Source: Arcobacter defluvii
Lineage (GTDB): Bacteria; Campylobacterota; Campylobacteria; Campylobacterales; Arcobacteraceae
DNA: 64,000 nucleotides
Assembly: GCF_013201725.1 (NCBI RefSeq)
Contig: NZ_CP053835.1
Coordinates: forward strand, 372,001-436,000
Direction of reading: 5' to 3'
Shown here: piece by piece, positions 17,310 through 25,414 of the stretch
Layout of the letters: the number at the start of each line of letters is the position of its first letter
Numbering within the stretch: the stretch's first letter is position 1
Notes under the pieces: model-generated
Database searches by the model: none
What the model was told of the DNA's origin: nothing
Seen by the model: only the letters and a program-made list of their open reading frames with translations
Program-made: the position numbers and the translations under genes

Positions 17310-18278
17310 TTGAATAAAAAACTAATAAAAGATAAATTAAATAAATTTGGTTCTTTAAAAGAACCATTTTTATTTGTAATATCATACGATTTTACTAAAT
17401 CTTACATAGAAAAATTATCAAATCTTCCTGCATCTATCAAATTCCAATTAAATCAAAAAGAAGATTTTTCTAAAAGAACTCTTAAAACAAAACTAGAAAA
17501 ATTTCCTATCTCATTTGAAGAGTATAAAAAGAAGTTTGAAATAATACAAGAAGAGATAAAAAAAGGGAATAGTTATCTTTTGAATTTAACTGCAAAAACT
17601 AAAATAGATACAACTTTCTCTTTAGATGAAATTTATGAAAATACTAAAAGTAAATATAAATTAAGATTTAAAAATAAAAAAGAAGATTTTGTATGTTTTT
17701 CACCTGAAAAATTTGTGGAAATTAAAGAAAATAGAATCTTTACATATCCTATGAAAGGAACAATTGATTCAAAAGTTCAAAATGCAAAAGAGAAGATTTT
17801 AGCAAATCAAAAAGAGATGGCAGAACATACAATGGTTGTTGATTTACTTAGGAATGATTTGGGAATGGTTGGCTTAAATGTAAAAGTTGAAGAGTTTAGA
17901 TATATTGAAACAATAAATGCAGGAGATAAAGAGTTATTACAAGTAAGTTCAAAAATTTCTGCAACTTTGCAAGAAAATTGGTACGAAAATATTGGAGATA
18001 TCATAACTTCTATATTACCAGCAGGTTCAATAACAGGAACACCAAAGAAAAAAACAGTTGAAATACTAAAAAAAGTTGAAGATTATGATAGAGATTTTTA
18101 TACAGGAATTTTTGGAATATTTGATGGAAAAAGTTTTGATTCTTTTGTTTTAATAAGATTTATTGAAGCTGATGAAAAAGGAAATTTATTTTATAAAAGT
18201 GGTGGAGGGATTACTTGTGATAGTGATGTTTTAGCTGAATATGAAGAACTTATAGACAAAATTTATTTAGCTTTTTAA
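17310..18278 (+). CDS. pabB: Aminodeoxychorismate synthase component I
   Basis: PabB makes 4-amino-4-deoxychorismate, the precursor of p-aminobenzoate and folate. The 322-residue protein is a short chorismate-binding enzyme with KGNSYLLNLTAKT, YPMKGTID, the HTMVVDLLRNDLG signature, a PAGSITGTPKKKT segment and the final YTGIFGIFDG...SGGGITCDS region. The TTG start lies 3 bases after the pyrB stop. It lacks the N-terminal subdomain of longer PabB/TrpE proteins. The glutaminase partner PabA is not encoded here. Confidence 0.92.
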   Translation: MNKKLIKDKLNKFGSLKEPFLFVISYDFTKSYIEKLSNLPASIKFQLNQKEDFSKRTLKTKLEKFPISFEEYKKKFEIIQEEIKKGNSYLLNLTAKTKIDTTFSLDEIYENTKSKYKLRFKNKKEDFVCFSPEKFVEIKENRIFTYPMKGTIDSKVQNAKEKILANQKEMAEHTMVVDLLRNDLGMVGLNVKVEEFRYIETINAGDKELLQVSSKISATLQENWYENIGDIITSILPAGSITGTPKKKTVEILKKVEDYDRDFYTGIFGIFDGKSFDSFVLIRFIEADEKGNLFYKSGGGITCDSDVLAEYEELIDKIYLAF

Positions 18279-18289
18279 AAAGGAAAAAT

Positions 18290-18862
18290 GTGGAAACAAT
18301 AAAATATTTTGAAACAATTAAATGTGAAGATTTTGAAATCTTTAATTTAGAATATCATAATAAAAGAATATCAAATACAATAGGATTAAATATAAATTTG
18401 CAAGAGTATATTTATCCAATATCTGATGAACTTTTAAGATGTAAAGTTGTTTATGATAAAGATGAAATAATTGATGTTTTATATTTCCCGTATAAAAAAA
18501 GAGAGATAAAAAGCTTTAAGATAATTATTGATGATGAGATAGATTATTCAAAAAAATATTTAGACAGAACTAAGCTAGATAAGTTGTTTGAAAAAAGAAA
18601 TGGTTGTGATGAAATTATTATTGTAAAAAATGATATTGTAACTGATACTACTATTGCAAATGTTGCAATCTTTTATGATGGCTGTTGGATAACTTCAAAA
18701 AATTGTTTATTAATAGGAACAACTAGAACTAGATTACTCGAAGAAAAAAAGTTAATAGAAAAAGATATTACATTAGATATGTTATATAATGCATCAAAAA
18801 TTGCACTAATGAATGCAATGATAGATTTTAATATTATTGAAAATTATTCTTTTAAATTATAA
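18290..18862 (+). CDS. pabC: Class IV aminotransferase, probable aminodeoxychorismate lyase
   Basis: The 190-residue protein is a shortened class IV PLP-lyase. K95 in YLDRTKLDKLF fits the PLP lysine, and a GCDEIIIVKN...VTDTTIANVAIF segment followed by GTTRTRLLEE matches the family's cofactor-phosphate region. Its place after pabB supports p-aminobenzoate formation. The start is a GTG at 18290 after AGGA: an ATG two bases earlier is out of frame and stops after four codons. It is clearly shorter than E. coli PabC (about 270). The 3' end overlaps the convergent lapG-like gene by 19 bases. Confidence 0.82.
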   Translation: METIKYFETIKCEDFEIFNLEYHNKRISNTIGLNINLQEYIYPISDELLRCKVVYDKDEIIDVLYFPYKKREIKSFKIIIDDEIDYSKKYLDRTKLDKLFEKRNGCDEIIIVKNDIVTDTTIANVAIFYDGCWITSKNCLLIGTTRTRLLEEKKLIEKDITLDMLYNASKIALMNAMIDFNIIENYSFKL

Positions 18863-19485
18863 ACTCGATTAAGAAGTTTTTCCCATTTATTATCTTTCCC
18901 CCAATTTATTGTTGCTTTTTTTGTAAATCCTGTTGGGGTAAATACATAAGAATCTATTTCATTAAAAGCCACTTTTGGAATTAATTTAGGTCTTTTTGTA
19001 AATGGAATCACTTTAAAACTAAGATTATCTAAAACTAATGGAGAGGAATTTTTGTCTTCTATATATAGTAAAACCATATGAGCATCTTTTTGACCTTTTA
19101 TATTTACAATTGCAAAATATAATTTTTCTTTTGGAATACCTATTTCTAAAAGTGTAAAATATTTTGCAATAACATAATCTTCACAATCCCCATGACCTTG
19201 AAGTAAAAATTCTTTTGGTGTTGCCCAATAATCAATAGATGAAGCAGTTGAAATATCACGAGCTGGAAGTATTTTATTTATAAAAGAATTAACATAAGAG
19301 AGCTTTTTTATAAGCTCATAATCTTTTACTTTTTCTTTTAATGTTTGATATTTTTCAATTCGATTTAATATAAATGATTTTTTAGGAGATTTATTTATAT
19401 AATCAATATCATTTTTGTTTAATTTAAATTCATAAGCCCACAAAGGTGATGTGATTAGAAAGATAAGGAAAATTAGTTGTTTCAT
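18844..19485 (-). CDS. LapG-like periplasmic transglutaminase-type cysteine protease
   Basis: A 213-residue protein with a signal peptide (first 17 residues, ending PLWA) and a bacterial transglutaminase-like cysteine protease domain. The catalytic triad is C101 (GHGDCEDYVIAKY), H136 (DAHMVLL) and D153 (VLDN). In Pseudomonas, LapG cuts the N-terminus of the adhesin LapA to release biofilm cells, under control of the c-di-GMP receptor LapD. Neither an adhesin nor LapD lies in this window, so the substrate is unknown. It ends inside the convergent pabC. Confidence 0.88.
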   Translation of the reverse strand: MKQLIFLIFLITSPLWAYEFKLNKNDIDYINKSPKKSFILNRIEKYQTLKEKVKDYELIKKLSYVNSFINKILPARDISTASSIDYWATPKEFLLQGHGDCEDYVIAKYFTLLEIGIPKEKLYFAIVNIKGQKDAHMVLLYIEDKNSSPLVLDNLSFKVIPFTKRPKLIPKVAFNEIDSYVFTPTGFTKKATINWGKDNKWEKLLNRVYNLKE

Positions 19486-19525
19486 AAGTTATAATAACAT
19501 CAAATTTTTAAAATAGGAATTAATT

Positions 19526-19960
19526 ATGATTCAAAATATAATAGAAAGTGAAGATTATAAAAATTTAGTCGAAAAACAAATATGTGAGAATATTCTTTTT
19601 TTATTAGAAAAAAATCAGGAATTTTCAATAACAGCAAATATAGAACCAATTACTTTCACTCCCGAATTACCAAAAGTTATAAAAGAGCAAATGCATAAAT
19701 TTTCATTATTTATTTTGAGTAATTATACTTATAGTACAATTCAGGTTGATGATGAATTCTTGAGTTTTGAAGCAGGATTTGGAAATGAAAATTTTGGAAG
19801 TGTGGTGAAAATACCTCTTCATGCAGTTTTTCAAATAATTGTAGATGAATCAATTTTATATTTAAATTCAGTTGCGACAGTTGAAAAATTTAATAAGAAT
19901 TTGAAAAAAAATTCATTTGATGTATTTAAAAATAATCCAAATAATAAAAAATTTAACTAA
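19526..19960 (+). CDS. Hypothetical protein, possible SspB-like fold
   Basis: I do not firmly recognise this 144-residue acidic protein. Its middle has a strand pattern resembling the ClpXP adaptor SspB: a VDDEFLSFEAGFGNENFGSVV segment compares with the 'LSFxARFGG...V' core of SspB, followed by IPLHAVFQIIVD where SspB has 'VPxxAVLAIY'. The C-terminal tail (about residues 120-144) is lysine and asparagine-rich and looks unstructured, as in SspB, which uses its tail to bind ClpX. It is followed 12 bases later by azlC. The functional proposal is inference from pattern only. Confidence 0.55.
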   Translation: MIQNIIESEDYKNLVEKQICENILFLLEKNQEFSITANIEPITFTPELPKVIKEQMHKFSLFILSNYTYSTIQVDDEFLSFEAGFGNENFGSVVKIPLHAVFQIIVDESILYLNSVATVEKFNKNLKKNSFDVFKNNPNNKKFN

Positions 19961-19972
19961 AGATAAAAAATA

Positions 19973-20659
19973 TTGAAATATAAAAATGAATTAAAAAAAG
20001 CATTTCATATTTCAATCCCAATTATGATGGGATATATTGTTTTAGGTTTTGCTTTTGGCTTATTGTTAGTCTCTTTTGATTACTCTTGGTATTTGGCTCC
20101 AATTATGTCTTTTTTTATTTATACAGGTGCACTACAATTTGTTGCTATAAATTTTTTTAATATAAAAGCAGGATATGTTGATATAGCAATTGCTTCTTGG
20201 TTTATAAATATAAGACAAGCTTTTTATGGATTGTCTTTAATAAAAAGATTTAATAAAACAGGTAAATTAAAACCTTATTTGATTTTTGCATTGACTGATG
20301 AAACTTATGCACTTTTAACTTCAATTAAAGATGATGAAAATCTAAATAAAAAATGGTATTACTTTTTTTTACTCTTTTTTAGTCAATCTTATTGGTTATT
20401 AGGTTCAACATTGGGAGCAATTTTTGGAAGTAATATTAAGTTTAATACACAAGGTTTAGAGTTTTCATTAACTGCATTATTTGTTGTTCTTTGTATTGAA
20501 CAATATAAAAGTCTTAAAAATATTTTTCCATTTTTTATTGGTTTTATTTCATCAATTTTTTCTTTGATTTTTATTCCTAGTGATAAAATGTTGCTTGTAT
20601 CAATTGTTTTTGCTTTGATTTTATTATTTACATTTGAAAGAAAAATTGAAAATGAATAA
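19973..20659 (+). CDS. azlC: AzlC-family branched-chain amino acid exporter, large subunit
   Basis: AzlC works with AzlD to export branched-chain amino acids. The 228-residue membrane protein has about seven hydrophobic segments and the AzlC pattern: an N-terminal FHISIPIMMGYIVLGFAFG, then YTGALQFVAI, INIRQAFYGLSL and FALTDETYALL. The start is a TTG (19973); no ATG fits the family start as well. The gene overlaps azlD by 8 bases. Confidence 0.93.
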   Translation: MKYKNELKKAFHISIPIMMGYIVLGFAFGLLLVSFDYSWYLAPIMSFFIYTGALQFVAINFFNIKAGYVDIAIASWFINIRQAFYGLSLIKRFNKTGKLKPYLIFALTDETYALLTSIKDDENLNKKWYYFFLLFFSQSYWLLGSTLGAIFGSNIKFNTQGLEFSLTALFVVLCIEQYKSLKNIFPFFIGFISSIFSLIFIPSDKMLLVSIVFALILLFTFERKIENE

Positions 20660-20975
20660 TTCTGAAATATTTATAGCAATAGCAATTATGTCAATAATTA
20701 GTTATTTTACAAGAGCTTTACCATTTATTTTTTTTAGGAATAAAGAAGAATTACCTCATTATTTCTTATTTATTGGTAAGTATTTTCCTTCAATTATTAT
20801 AACTATATTGATTGTATTCACTTTAAAAGATGTTGATTTTTCTATAGTACCTTATGGTTTAAAAGAAATAGTTGGAGTTTTTGTAACAGCAATTTTACAT
20901 TTATTATTTAAAAATTATTTAATTTCAATTTTTTTAGGGACAGTCTTTTATATGAGTTTAGTTCAGTTGATATAA
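20652..20975 (+). CDS. azlD: AzlD-family small subunit
   Basis: A 107-residue membrane protein with three or four hydrophobic segments and the AzlD signature SYFTRALPFIFF. I start it at the ATG at 20652, which lies inside the last codons of azlC. An in-frame TTG six codons upstream (20634) is possible but would place a charged extension before the first membrane helix. A bidirectional terminator follows. Confidence 0.9.
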   Translation: MNNSEIFIAIAIMSIISYFTRALPFIFFRNKEELPHYFLFIGKYFPSIIITILIVFTLKDVDFSIVPYGLKEIVGVFVTAILHLLFKNYLISIFLGTVFYMSLVQLI

Positions 20976-20997
20976 AATAGGTTAAAACCTATTTTAT
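20972..20997. terminator. Bidirectional terminator between azlD and fabH
   Basis: An 11-bp stem (20972-20982 with 20987-20997) around a TAAA loop sits between convergent genes. Its ends are T-rich on both strands, and it overlaps both stop regions. Confidence 0.75.
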
Positions 20998-21992
20998 TTT
21001 TTAGGAGCAAATTTAAATAGAGCAGAACCCCAAGTTAATCCACCACCAAAGGCATCAAAAAGTACTGTATCACCAGCTTTTATTCTACCTTCTTCATATG
21101 CATAGTTCATTGCCATAGGAATAGAAGCAGCAGAAGTATTACCATATTTATCAACAGTAACTACAGTTTGCTCTTCACTTAATCCTAAAGCTTCACCTAC
21201 AGCTTTTATAATTCTATAATTTGCTTGATGAGGAATAAAGTGAGTTATATCCTCATTTGAAAGATTATGTTTTTCCATCATGATTTTTACATCTGAAGTT
21301 AATGTTTTTACAGCAAGTTTGAAAGTTTCGTTTCCTTTCATTTTTATACAAGCCATTTTATTTTCTAAAACTTCTTGTGAGCAAGGATGTTTGCTTCCTC
21401 CACCAGGAGTTTTGATTAAATCTTCATAATTCCCATCACTTGAACAATTTATATCGATAATTGCTTCATCTTTATTTGTTGTTGCACTAATAATAGCAGC
21501 TCCTGCTCCATCACCAAAGATAAAACAAGTTCCTCTATCAGTATAATCTAATATTGAGCTATAAGTTTCTGCACCAATAATAAGTACATTCTTTTTCATT
21601 CCTGATTCAACAAAAGCTTTAGCTATACTAAGTGCATATACAAAACCAGTACATGCTGCACTTACATCAAAAGCCATAACAGGAGGAAGATTTAATTTTG
21701 AAGCAATTAAGCATGCAGTTGATGGCATACATAAATAATCAGGTGTAACAGTTGCACAAATAACTAAGTCAATTTCATCTTTTGAAATTCCAGCTCTTTG
21801 AATTGCAACTTCAGCTGCACGTGAACCTAAATCAGATGAAGCTTCACCAACTTCAGAAATTCTTCTTTCCTTAATACCAGTTCTTTTTGTAATCCATTCG
21901 TCACTAGTATCAATAATTTTTTCAAAATCTGCATTTGTCATAATCTTAGGAGGAATATAAGCTCCTATAGATCTAAAAGCTGCATATGTCAT
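20994..21992 (-). CDS. fabH: Beta-ketoacyl-ACP synthase III
   Basis: FabH condenses acetyl-CoA with malonyl-ACP to start fatty acid synthesis. The 332-residue protein has the catalytic cysteine in DVSAACTGFVYAL, the histidine in HFIPHQANYRII and the asparagine in YGNTSAASIPMA, plus the DEWITKRTGIKERR start. It is the last gene of the ndk-yceD-rpmF-plsX-fabH operon, 27 bases after plsX, a common arrangement that links phospholipid and fatty acid synthesis. Confidence 0.97.
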   Translation of the reverse strand: MTYAAFRSIGAYIPPKIMTNADFEKIIDTSDEWITKRTGIKERRISEVGEASSDLGSRAAEVAIQRAGISKDEIDLVICATVTPDYLCMPSTACLIASKLNLPPVMAFDVSAACTGFVYALSIAKAFVESGMKKNVLIIGAETYSSILDYTDRGTCFIFGDGAGAAIISATTNKDEAIIDINCSSDGNYEDLIKTPGGGSKHPCSQEVLENKMACIKMKGNETFKLAVKTLTSDVKIMMEKHNLSNEDITHFIPHQANYRIIKAVGEALGLSEEQTVVTVDKYGNTSAASIPMAMNYAYEEGRIKAGDTVLFDAFGGGLTWGSALFKFAPKK

Positions 21993-22019
21993 TTACATAT
22001 CCTTAAATTTATATAGTAG

Positions 22020-23024
22020 TTAGTTTTCTTGAGTACTACCATATTTTGCTAATCTTTGTTCAATTATATTATCTAAATTTGAACTTGCGGCATTAATTGC
22101 TTGAAATATTGCATTTTGAATTGCTTTTGGATTTGATTTTCCATGAGCAATAATGACAGGTGCTTTTACCCCAAGAAGTGGTGCACCACCATATTCTGCA
22201 TAATCAACTCTTACTTTTAAGTTTTTAAATACTTTTCTCATAAGAACTGCACCCGCAATAGAAATTAGCGATCTTTTTAAATTCTTTTTAATTATTTTTC
22301 CAATTGTGTCTGCAACACCTTCGGCTGTTTTAAGTAATATATTACCAACAAAACCATCACAAACAACAACATCAACTGTACCTTTGAAAATATCACTACC
22401 TTCAACGTTACCTGCAAAATTAGGAATTTTAGATATAAGTTTATAAGCTTCTTTAGTTACTTCATTTCCTTTACTATCTTCTTCTCCATTACTTAATAAT
22501 CCAACAATAGGTTCATCAAGTCTTAATGCATATTGTGCATAGACTTGTCCCATTACTGCAAATTCAAATAAATTTTTTGCATCACTATCTACATTTGCTC
22601 CAACATCTAATACTAAAGTATTTTGATTTTCACTCGTTGGCATTAATGTTGCAATTGCTGGTCTACTTACACCTTTTATTCTTCCTATTCTCAAAGTTGC
22701 AAGAGACATAGTAGCGCCAGAATGTCCAGCAGAAACTACTGCATCTGCATTTCCTTCACGTACAAGTTCTATGGCTTTAAAAATTGTTGAATCTTTTCTT
22801 TTTAGTGCATCAGTTGCAGAATCACTCATACTAATTACATCATTTGTATCTAATATTTCGACTCTTGATAAAAAGTTTTGTGGGATAAGTTGTAAAAGTT
22901 GTGTTTTATTTCCAACCGCAATTGCTGAAAAGTTGTTGTTTTTTTTAAGAGCCGTTATCAAGCCCTCTATAATAGGTTCAGGACCGAAGTCCCCACCCAT
23001 AGCATCTATTGCAATTCTTAGCAT
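22020..23024 (-). CDS. plsX: Phosphate acyltransferase PlsX
   Basis: PlsX makes acyl-phosphate from acyl-ACP for the first acylation of glycerol-3-phosphate. The 334-residue protein begins [18 protein letters not shown], the PlsX hallmark. It also contains [24 protein letters not shown] and [14 protein letters not shown]. Its ATG shares one base with the rpmF stop (TAATG), so it is translationally coupled to ribosomal protein synthesis. Confidence 0.97.
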   Translation of the reverse strand: MLRIAIDAMGGDFGPEPIIEGLITALKKNNNFSAIAVGNKTQLLQLIPQNFLSRVEILDTNDVISMSDSATDALKRKDSTIFKAIELVREGNADAVVSAGHSGATMSLATLRIGRIKGVSRPAIATLMPTSENQNTLVLDVGANVDSDAKNLFEFAVMGQVYAQYALRLDEPIVGLLSNGEEDSKGNEVTKEAYKLISKIPNFAGNVEGSDIFKGTVDVVVCDGFVGNILLKTAEGVADTIGKIIKKNLKRSLISIAGAVLMRKVFKNLKVRVDYAEYGGAPLLGVKAPVIIAHGKSNPKAIQNAIFQAINAASSNLDNIIEQRLAKYGSTQEN

Positions 23025-23176
23025 TAGTTTTTATATTCACCAGTATTTGGATTAACCATATGAGGCATTTTCCAAGAACCATCACTATCTTTAACTGGTT
23101 TTTTTAACGTTATTTTGTAGTGAGTTCTTCTTTTTGCTGATCTAGTATGAGATACTCTTCTCTTAGGTACTGCCAT
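23024..23176 (-). CDS. rpmF: 50S ribosomal protein L32
   Basis: I translated this short gene by hand. It encodes 50 residues starting [20 protein letters not shown] and ending in PNTGEYKN, the characteristic L32 sequence. It lacks the zinc-binding cysteines that many L32 proteins have, so it is the Cys-minus form. It has a good GGAG ribosome-binding site. The order yceD-rpmF-plsX-fabH is classic, and the one-base overlap with plsX implies coupling. Confidence 0.96.
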   Translation of the reverse strand: MAVPKRRVSHTRSAKRRTHYKITLKKPVKDSDGSWKMPHMVNPNTGEYKN

Positions 23177-23187
23177 TTTAATTCTCC

Positions 23188-23565
23188 TTAAAATTCTTTT
23201 TCAAAATTATCACCATATTTTATACATTCTTTACAAATATGGTAGTCACTTTTTATACTGTTTAATTCACTATTAATAATTTCATCAAAGTCAATCAAAC
23301 TGTTTTCTACTTCAATTACTAAATATTCCTCTTCATTACCTTTATAGATACCATCACTTAACAGTAAATTAAGTTCTTCATCAACTTCTTTAATTTCTGT
23401 TATTCCGCATCTACAACAATCAATTTCAGTAGTACCTTTTAGTACTGCTTCAACTTTCACTAATGATGGCGATATTTTACAAAAAGTACCTTCAATTTTA
23501 ACTGAATTAAATTCAACAACCAATTCCTTGGTAGTTTGAGGTACTTTTTTAAATTCAATTTTCAT
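23188..23565 (-). CDS. DUF177 / YceD-family protein
   Basis: A 125-residue acidic protein directly upstream of rpmF, as the YceD (DUF177) family is in most bacteria; in plants and bacteria the family is linked to 23S rRNA accumulation. It carries a CCRCG pair cluster at about residues 72-76 and a later CKEC, which together could bind zinc and match the C-x2-C pattern of some family members. The 11-base gap to rpmF indicates one operon. Confidence 0.85.
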   Translation of the reverse strand: MKIEFKKVPQTTKELVVEFNSVKIEGTFCKISPSLVKVEAVLKGTTEIDCCRCGITEIKEVDEELNLLLSDGIYKGNEEEYLVIEVENSLIDFDEIINSELNSIKSDYHICKECIKYGDNFEKEF

Positions 23566-23591
23566 TATAAAATCAATAAATTAATAGATAA

Positions 23592-24005
23592 TTAACAAAT
23601 TTCTTTTTGTGCAAAGAAGAAAGCTATTTCATTTTTTGCATTTTCTAATGAATCAGAACCATGAACTGCATTTGCATCAATTGATTCTGCAAAATCTGCT
23701 CTAATTGTTCCAGCAGCAGCTTCTTTAGGATTTGTTGCACCCATTAATTCTCTATTTTTTGCCATTGCATTTTCACCTTCTAAAACTGAAACTACTACTG
23801 GACCTGAAATCATAAATTCAACTAAATCTTTAAAGAAAGGTCTTGCTGAATGTACTGCATAAAAAGCTTCAGCATCTGCTTTACTTAATTGCATTTTTTT
23901 TGTTGCTGCAATTTTTAATCCAGCTGATTCAAATCTATCTAAGATTTTTCCAACTACATTTTTAGCTACAGCATCTGGTTTAATGATTGATAATGTTTGT
24001 TCCAT
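23592..24005 (-). CDS. ndk: Nucleoside diphosphate kinase
   Basis: Ndk balances nucleoside triphosphates through a phosphohistidine. The 137-residue protein has [13 protein letters not shown] at the start, the [13 protein letters not shown] segment and the active-site H115 in [12 protein letters not shown]. It is the first gene of the ndk-yceD-rpmF-plsX-fabH operon, with a -10 element about 35 bases upstream. Confidence 0.97.
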   Translation of the reverse strand: MEQTLSIIKPDAVAKNVVGKILDRFESAGLKIAATKKMQLSKADAEAFYAVHSARPFFKDLVEFMISGPVVVSVLEGENAMAKNRELMGATNPKEAAAGTIRADFAESIDANAVHGSDSLENAKNEIAFFFAQKEIC

Positions 24006-24038
24006 TGCTTATATTCCTCGATTTTTTTTAAGTCGCGG

Positions 24039-24044
24039 ATTATA
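24039..24044 (-). promoter_or_regulatory. -10 element of the ndk-fabH operon
   Basis: On the minus strand TATAAT occurs at 24044-24039, about 34 bases before the ndk ATG, with a GAGGAA ribosome-binding element between. A T-rich stretch lies upstream in place of a clear -35, as is usual in Campylobacterota. Confidence 0.55.
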
Positions 24045-24056
24045 TCTAAAAAAACA

Positions 24057-24090
24057 AAAAAAGGCAAGTAGTAAAACTACTTGCCTTTTT
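24057..24090 (-). terminator. Terminator of the ferredoxin gene
   Basis: A 9-bp GC-containing stem (GGCAAGTAG at 24063-24071, CTACTTGCC at 24077-24085) with A/T-extended ends. Read on the minus strand it is followed by a long T-run, so it is a good intrinsic terminator for the upstream ferredoxin gene. It lies just before the ndk promoter. Confidence 0.85.
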
Positions 24091-24117
24091 AATATATGTT
24101 AAATTTAATAAAATTTA

Positions 24118-24390
24118 TTATTCAACTACAGGAGTACCCGGAGTTCCTCTATCTTCTTTTTCAATTGAACCAGAACCAGCTTCATCCCATACAATACATC
24201 CTTCAGTTGGACATGCATCAGCACATGCAGGGCTATCATTATGACCTACACATTCAACACATTTATCAGCATATACGTAATATGTATCTTCACCTGTTGG
24301 ATTTTCGTCATTATCTACGATTGCTTCTACTGGACACTCATCTAAACAAGCATCACAACTAATACAGATATCAGTAATTTTTACTGCCAT
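24118..24390 (-). CDS. Ferredoxin with two [4Fe-4S] clusters
   Basis: A 90-residue ferredoxin. The first cluster ligands are C9, C12, C15 and C19 (CISCDACLDECP). The second set is C44, C47, C56 and C60, with an eight-residue insertion between the second and third cysteines, followed by a C-terminal extension. This matches the Allochromatium-type (YfhL-like) low-potential ferredoxins of Campylobacterota. It is likely the electron carrier for pyruvate or 2-oxoglutarate:ferredoxin oxidoreductases. It is monocistronic with a good terminator. Confidence 0.93.
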   Translation of the reverse strand: MAVKITDICISCDACLDECPVEAIVDNDENPTGEDTYYVYADKCVECVGHNDSPACADACPTEGCIVWDEAGSGSIEKEDRGTPGTPVVE

Positions 24391-24519
24391 TGTATATCTC
24401 CTTATTAAATTTTAACAAACTTTAACACAGTAAATATAAAATTATCTTTAAAATATTTGATTTATGATTAAGTGATTAATATAATTGTAACAGAAATATA
24501 AATATATAGTAGAAAGGAT

Positions 24520-24543
24520 AAATATTATCATAAAATAATATTT
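24520..24543. promoter_or_regulatory. Inverted repeat in the ferredoxin-peroxiredoxin gap
   Basis: AAATATTAT at 24520-24528 is mirrored exactly by ATAATATTT at 24535-24543 with a six-base spacer, inside the 250-base gap between the divergent ferredoxin and peroxiredoxin genes. It could be an operator for a Fur/PerR-type repressor. In such AT-rich DNA a chance origin is possible. The rest of this gap holds only a probable -10 (TATAAT at 24599-24604) for the peroxiredoxin gene. Confidence 0.4.
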
Positions 24544-24640
24544 CTTATAAATTTAGAAATTTAAGCTTATTTACAGTTTGTTTTACAAAATATTGTTATA
24601 TAATTCTATCACATTAAAAAATATTTAAAGGATATAAAAT

Positions 24641-25237
24641 ATGTTAGTAACAAAAAAAGCTCCAGATTTTACAGCAAAAGCTGTACTTGCAGATGGTCAA
24701 ATAGTAGAAAATTTCAACTTATATGAAAACATTGGTGAAAAAGGTGCAGTATTATTCTTTTACCCACTAGATTTTACATTTGTATGTCCATCAGAAATTA
24801 TTGCTTTCTCAAAAAGAATTGACGAATTTTCTTCAAGAGGAATTTCTGTAATTGGTTGTTCAGTTGATTCTCAATTCTCTCACTTCGCATGGAGAGAAAC
24901 ACCAGTTGAAAATGGTGGAATTGGTAGAGTTAAATTTCCATTAGTAGCAGATTTATCTAAATCAATTTCTAGAGATTATGATGTATTATTTGGTGAGTCA
25001 GTGGCATTAAGAGGTTCATTTTTAATTGATGCTGATGGAACAGTAAGACATGCAGTAATTAATGATTTACCATTAGGAAGAAATATTGATGAAATGATAA
25101 GAATGGTAGATGCAATGTTATTTACAAATGAGCATGGTGAAGTTTGTCCTGCTGGTTGGGCAAAAGGTGATGAAGGTATGAAAGCTAACACTGCTGGTGT
25201 TGCTGAATATTTAGCTAAAAATGAAGGTAAATTATAA
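24641..25237 (+). CDS. Typical 2-Cys peroxiredoxin (AhpC/TsaA type)
   Basis: This thiol peroxidase removes H2O2, organic peroxides and peroxynitrite in the cytoplasm. The 198-residue protein has the peroxidatic C49 in DFTFVCPSEI and the resolving C169 in GEVCPAGW. GGIG (in ENGGIGRVKF) and a C-terminal YL (AEYLAKN) are both present; these are the features of peroxiredoxins sensitive to overoxidation. The reductant is probably the thioredoxin system, since no AhpF gene follows. The gene stands alone with a strong terminator. Confidence 0.95.
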   Translation: MLVTKKAPDFTAKAVLADGQIVENFNLYENIGEKGAVLFFYPLDFTFVCPSEIIAFSKRIDEFSSRGISVIGCSVDSQFSHFAWRETPVENGGIGRVKFPLVADLSKSISRDYDVLFGESVALRGSFLIDADGTVRHAVINDLPLGRNIDEMIRMVDAMLFTNEHGEVCPAGWAKGDEGMKANTAGVAEYLAKNEGKL

Positions 25238-25264
25238 TATATAAATTTAATTTATATTTATAAT

Positions 25265-25294
25265 AAAAAGGTATCAATTAAGATACCTTTTTTT
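25265..25294 (+). terminator. Intrinsic terminator of the peroxiredoxin gene
   Basis: An A-rich left arm with GGTATC (25270-25275), a six-base loop AATTAA, then GATACC (25282-25287) and a run of seven T. Confidence 0.85.
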
Positions 25295-25311
25295 ATGTAT
25301 TTTATAATTTA

Positions 25312-25340
25312 TTGACAATTTTTGAAATAAACACTACAAT
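25312..25340 (+). promoter_or_regulatory. Sigma-70-type promoter of rho
   Basis: A consensus -35 TTGACA at 25312-25317 is followed after exactly 17 bases by TACAAT at 25335-25340. The leader to the rho ATG would be about 68 bases and contains four CTACA repeats (25334, 25360, 25370, 25375). Confidence 0.7.
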
Positions 25341-25414
25341 AACAAAAATACTTTAAAAACTACAAAAAACTACACTACATACTTAATTATGTAAAATCAA
25401 AGGCAAACATACTC

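Noticed and set aside
18288-18302. ATG at 18288 as the pabC start
   Set aside because: It is out of frame and stops after four codons; the GTG at 18290 opens the real frame.
24391-24640. Hidden small RNA or gene in the 250-base gap
   Set aside because: No stable structured RNA or open frame with a ribosome-binding site is visible; only promoter-like elements and one inverted repeat.
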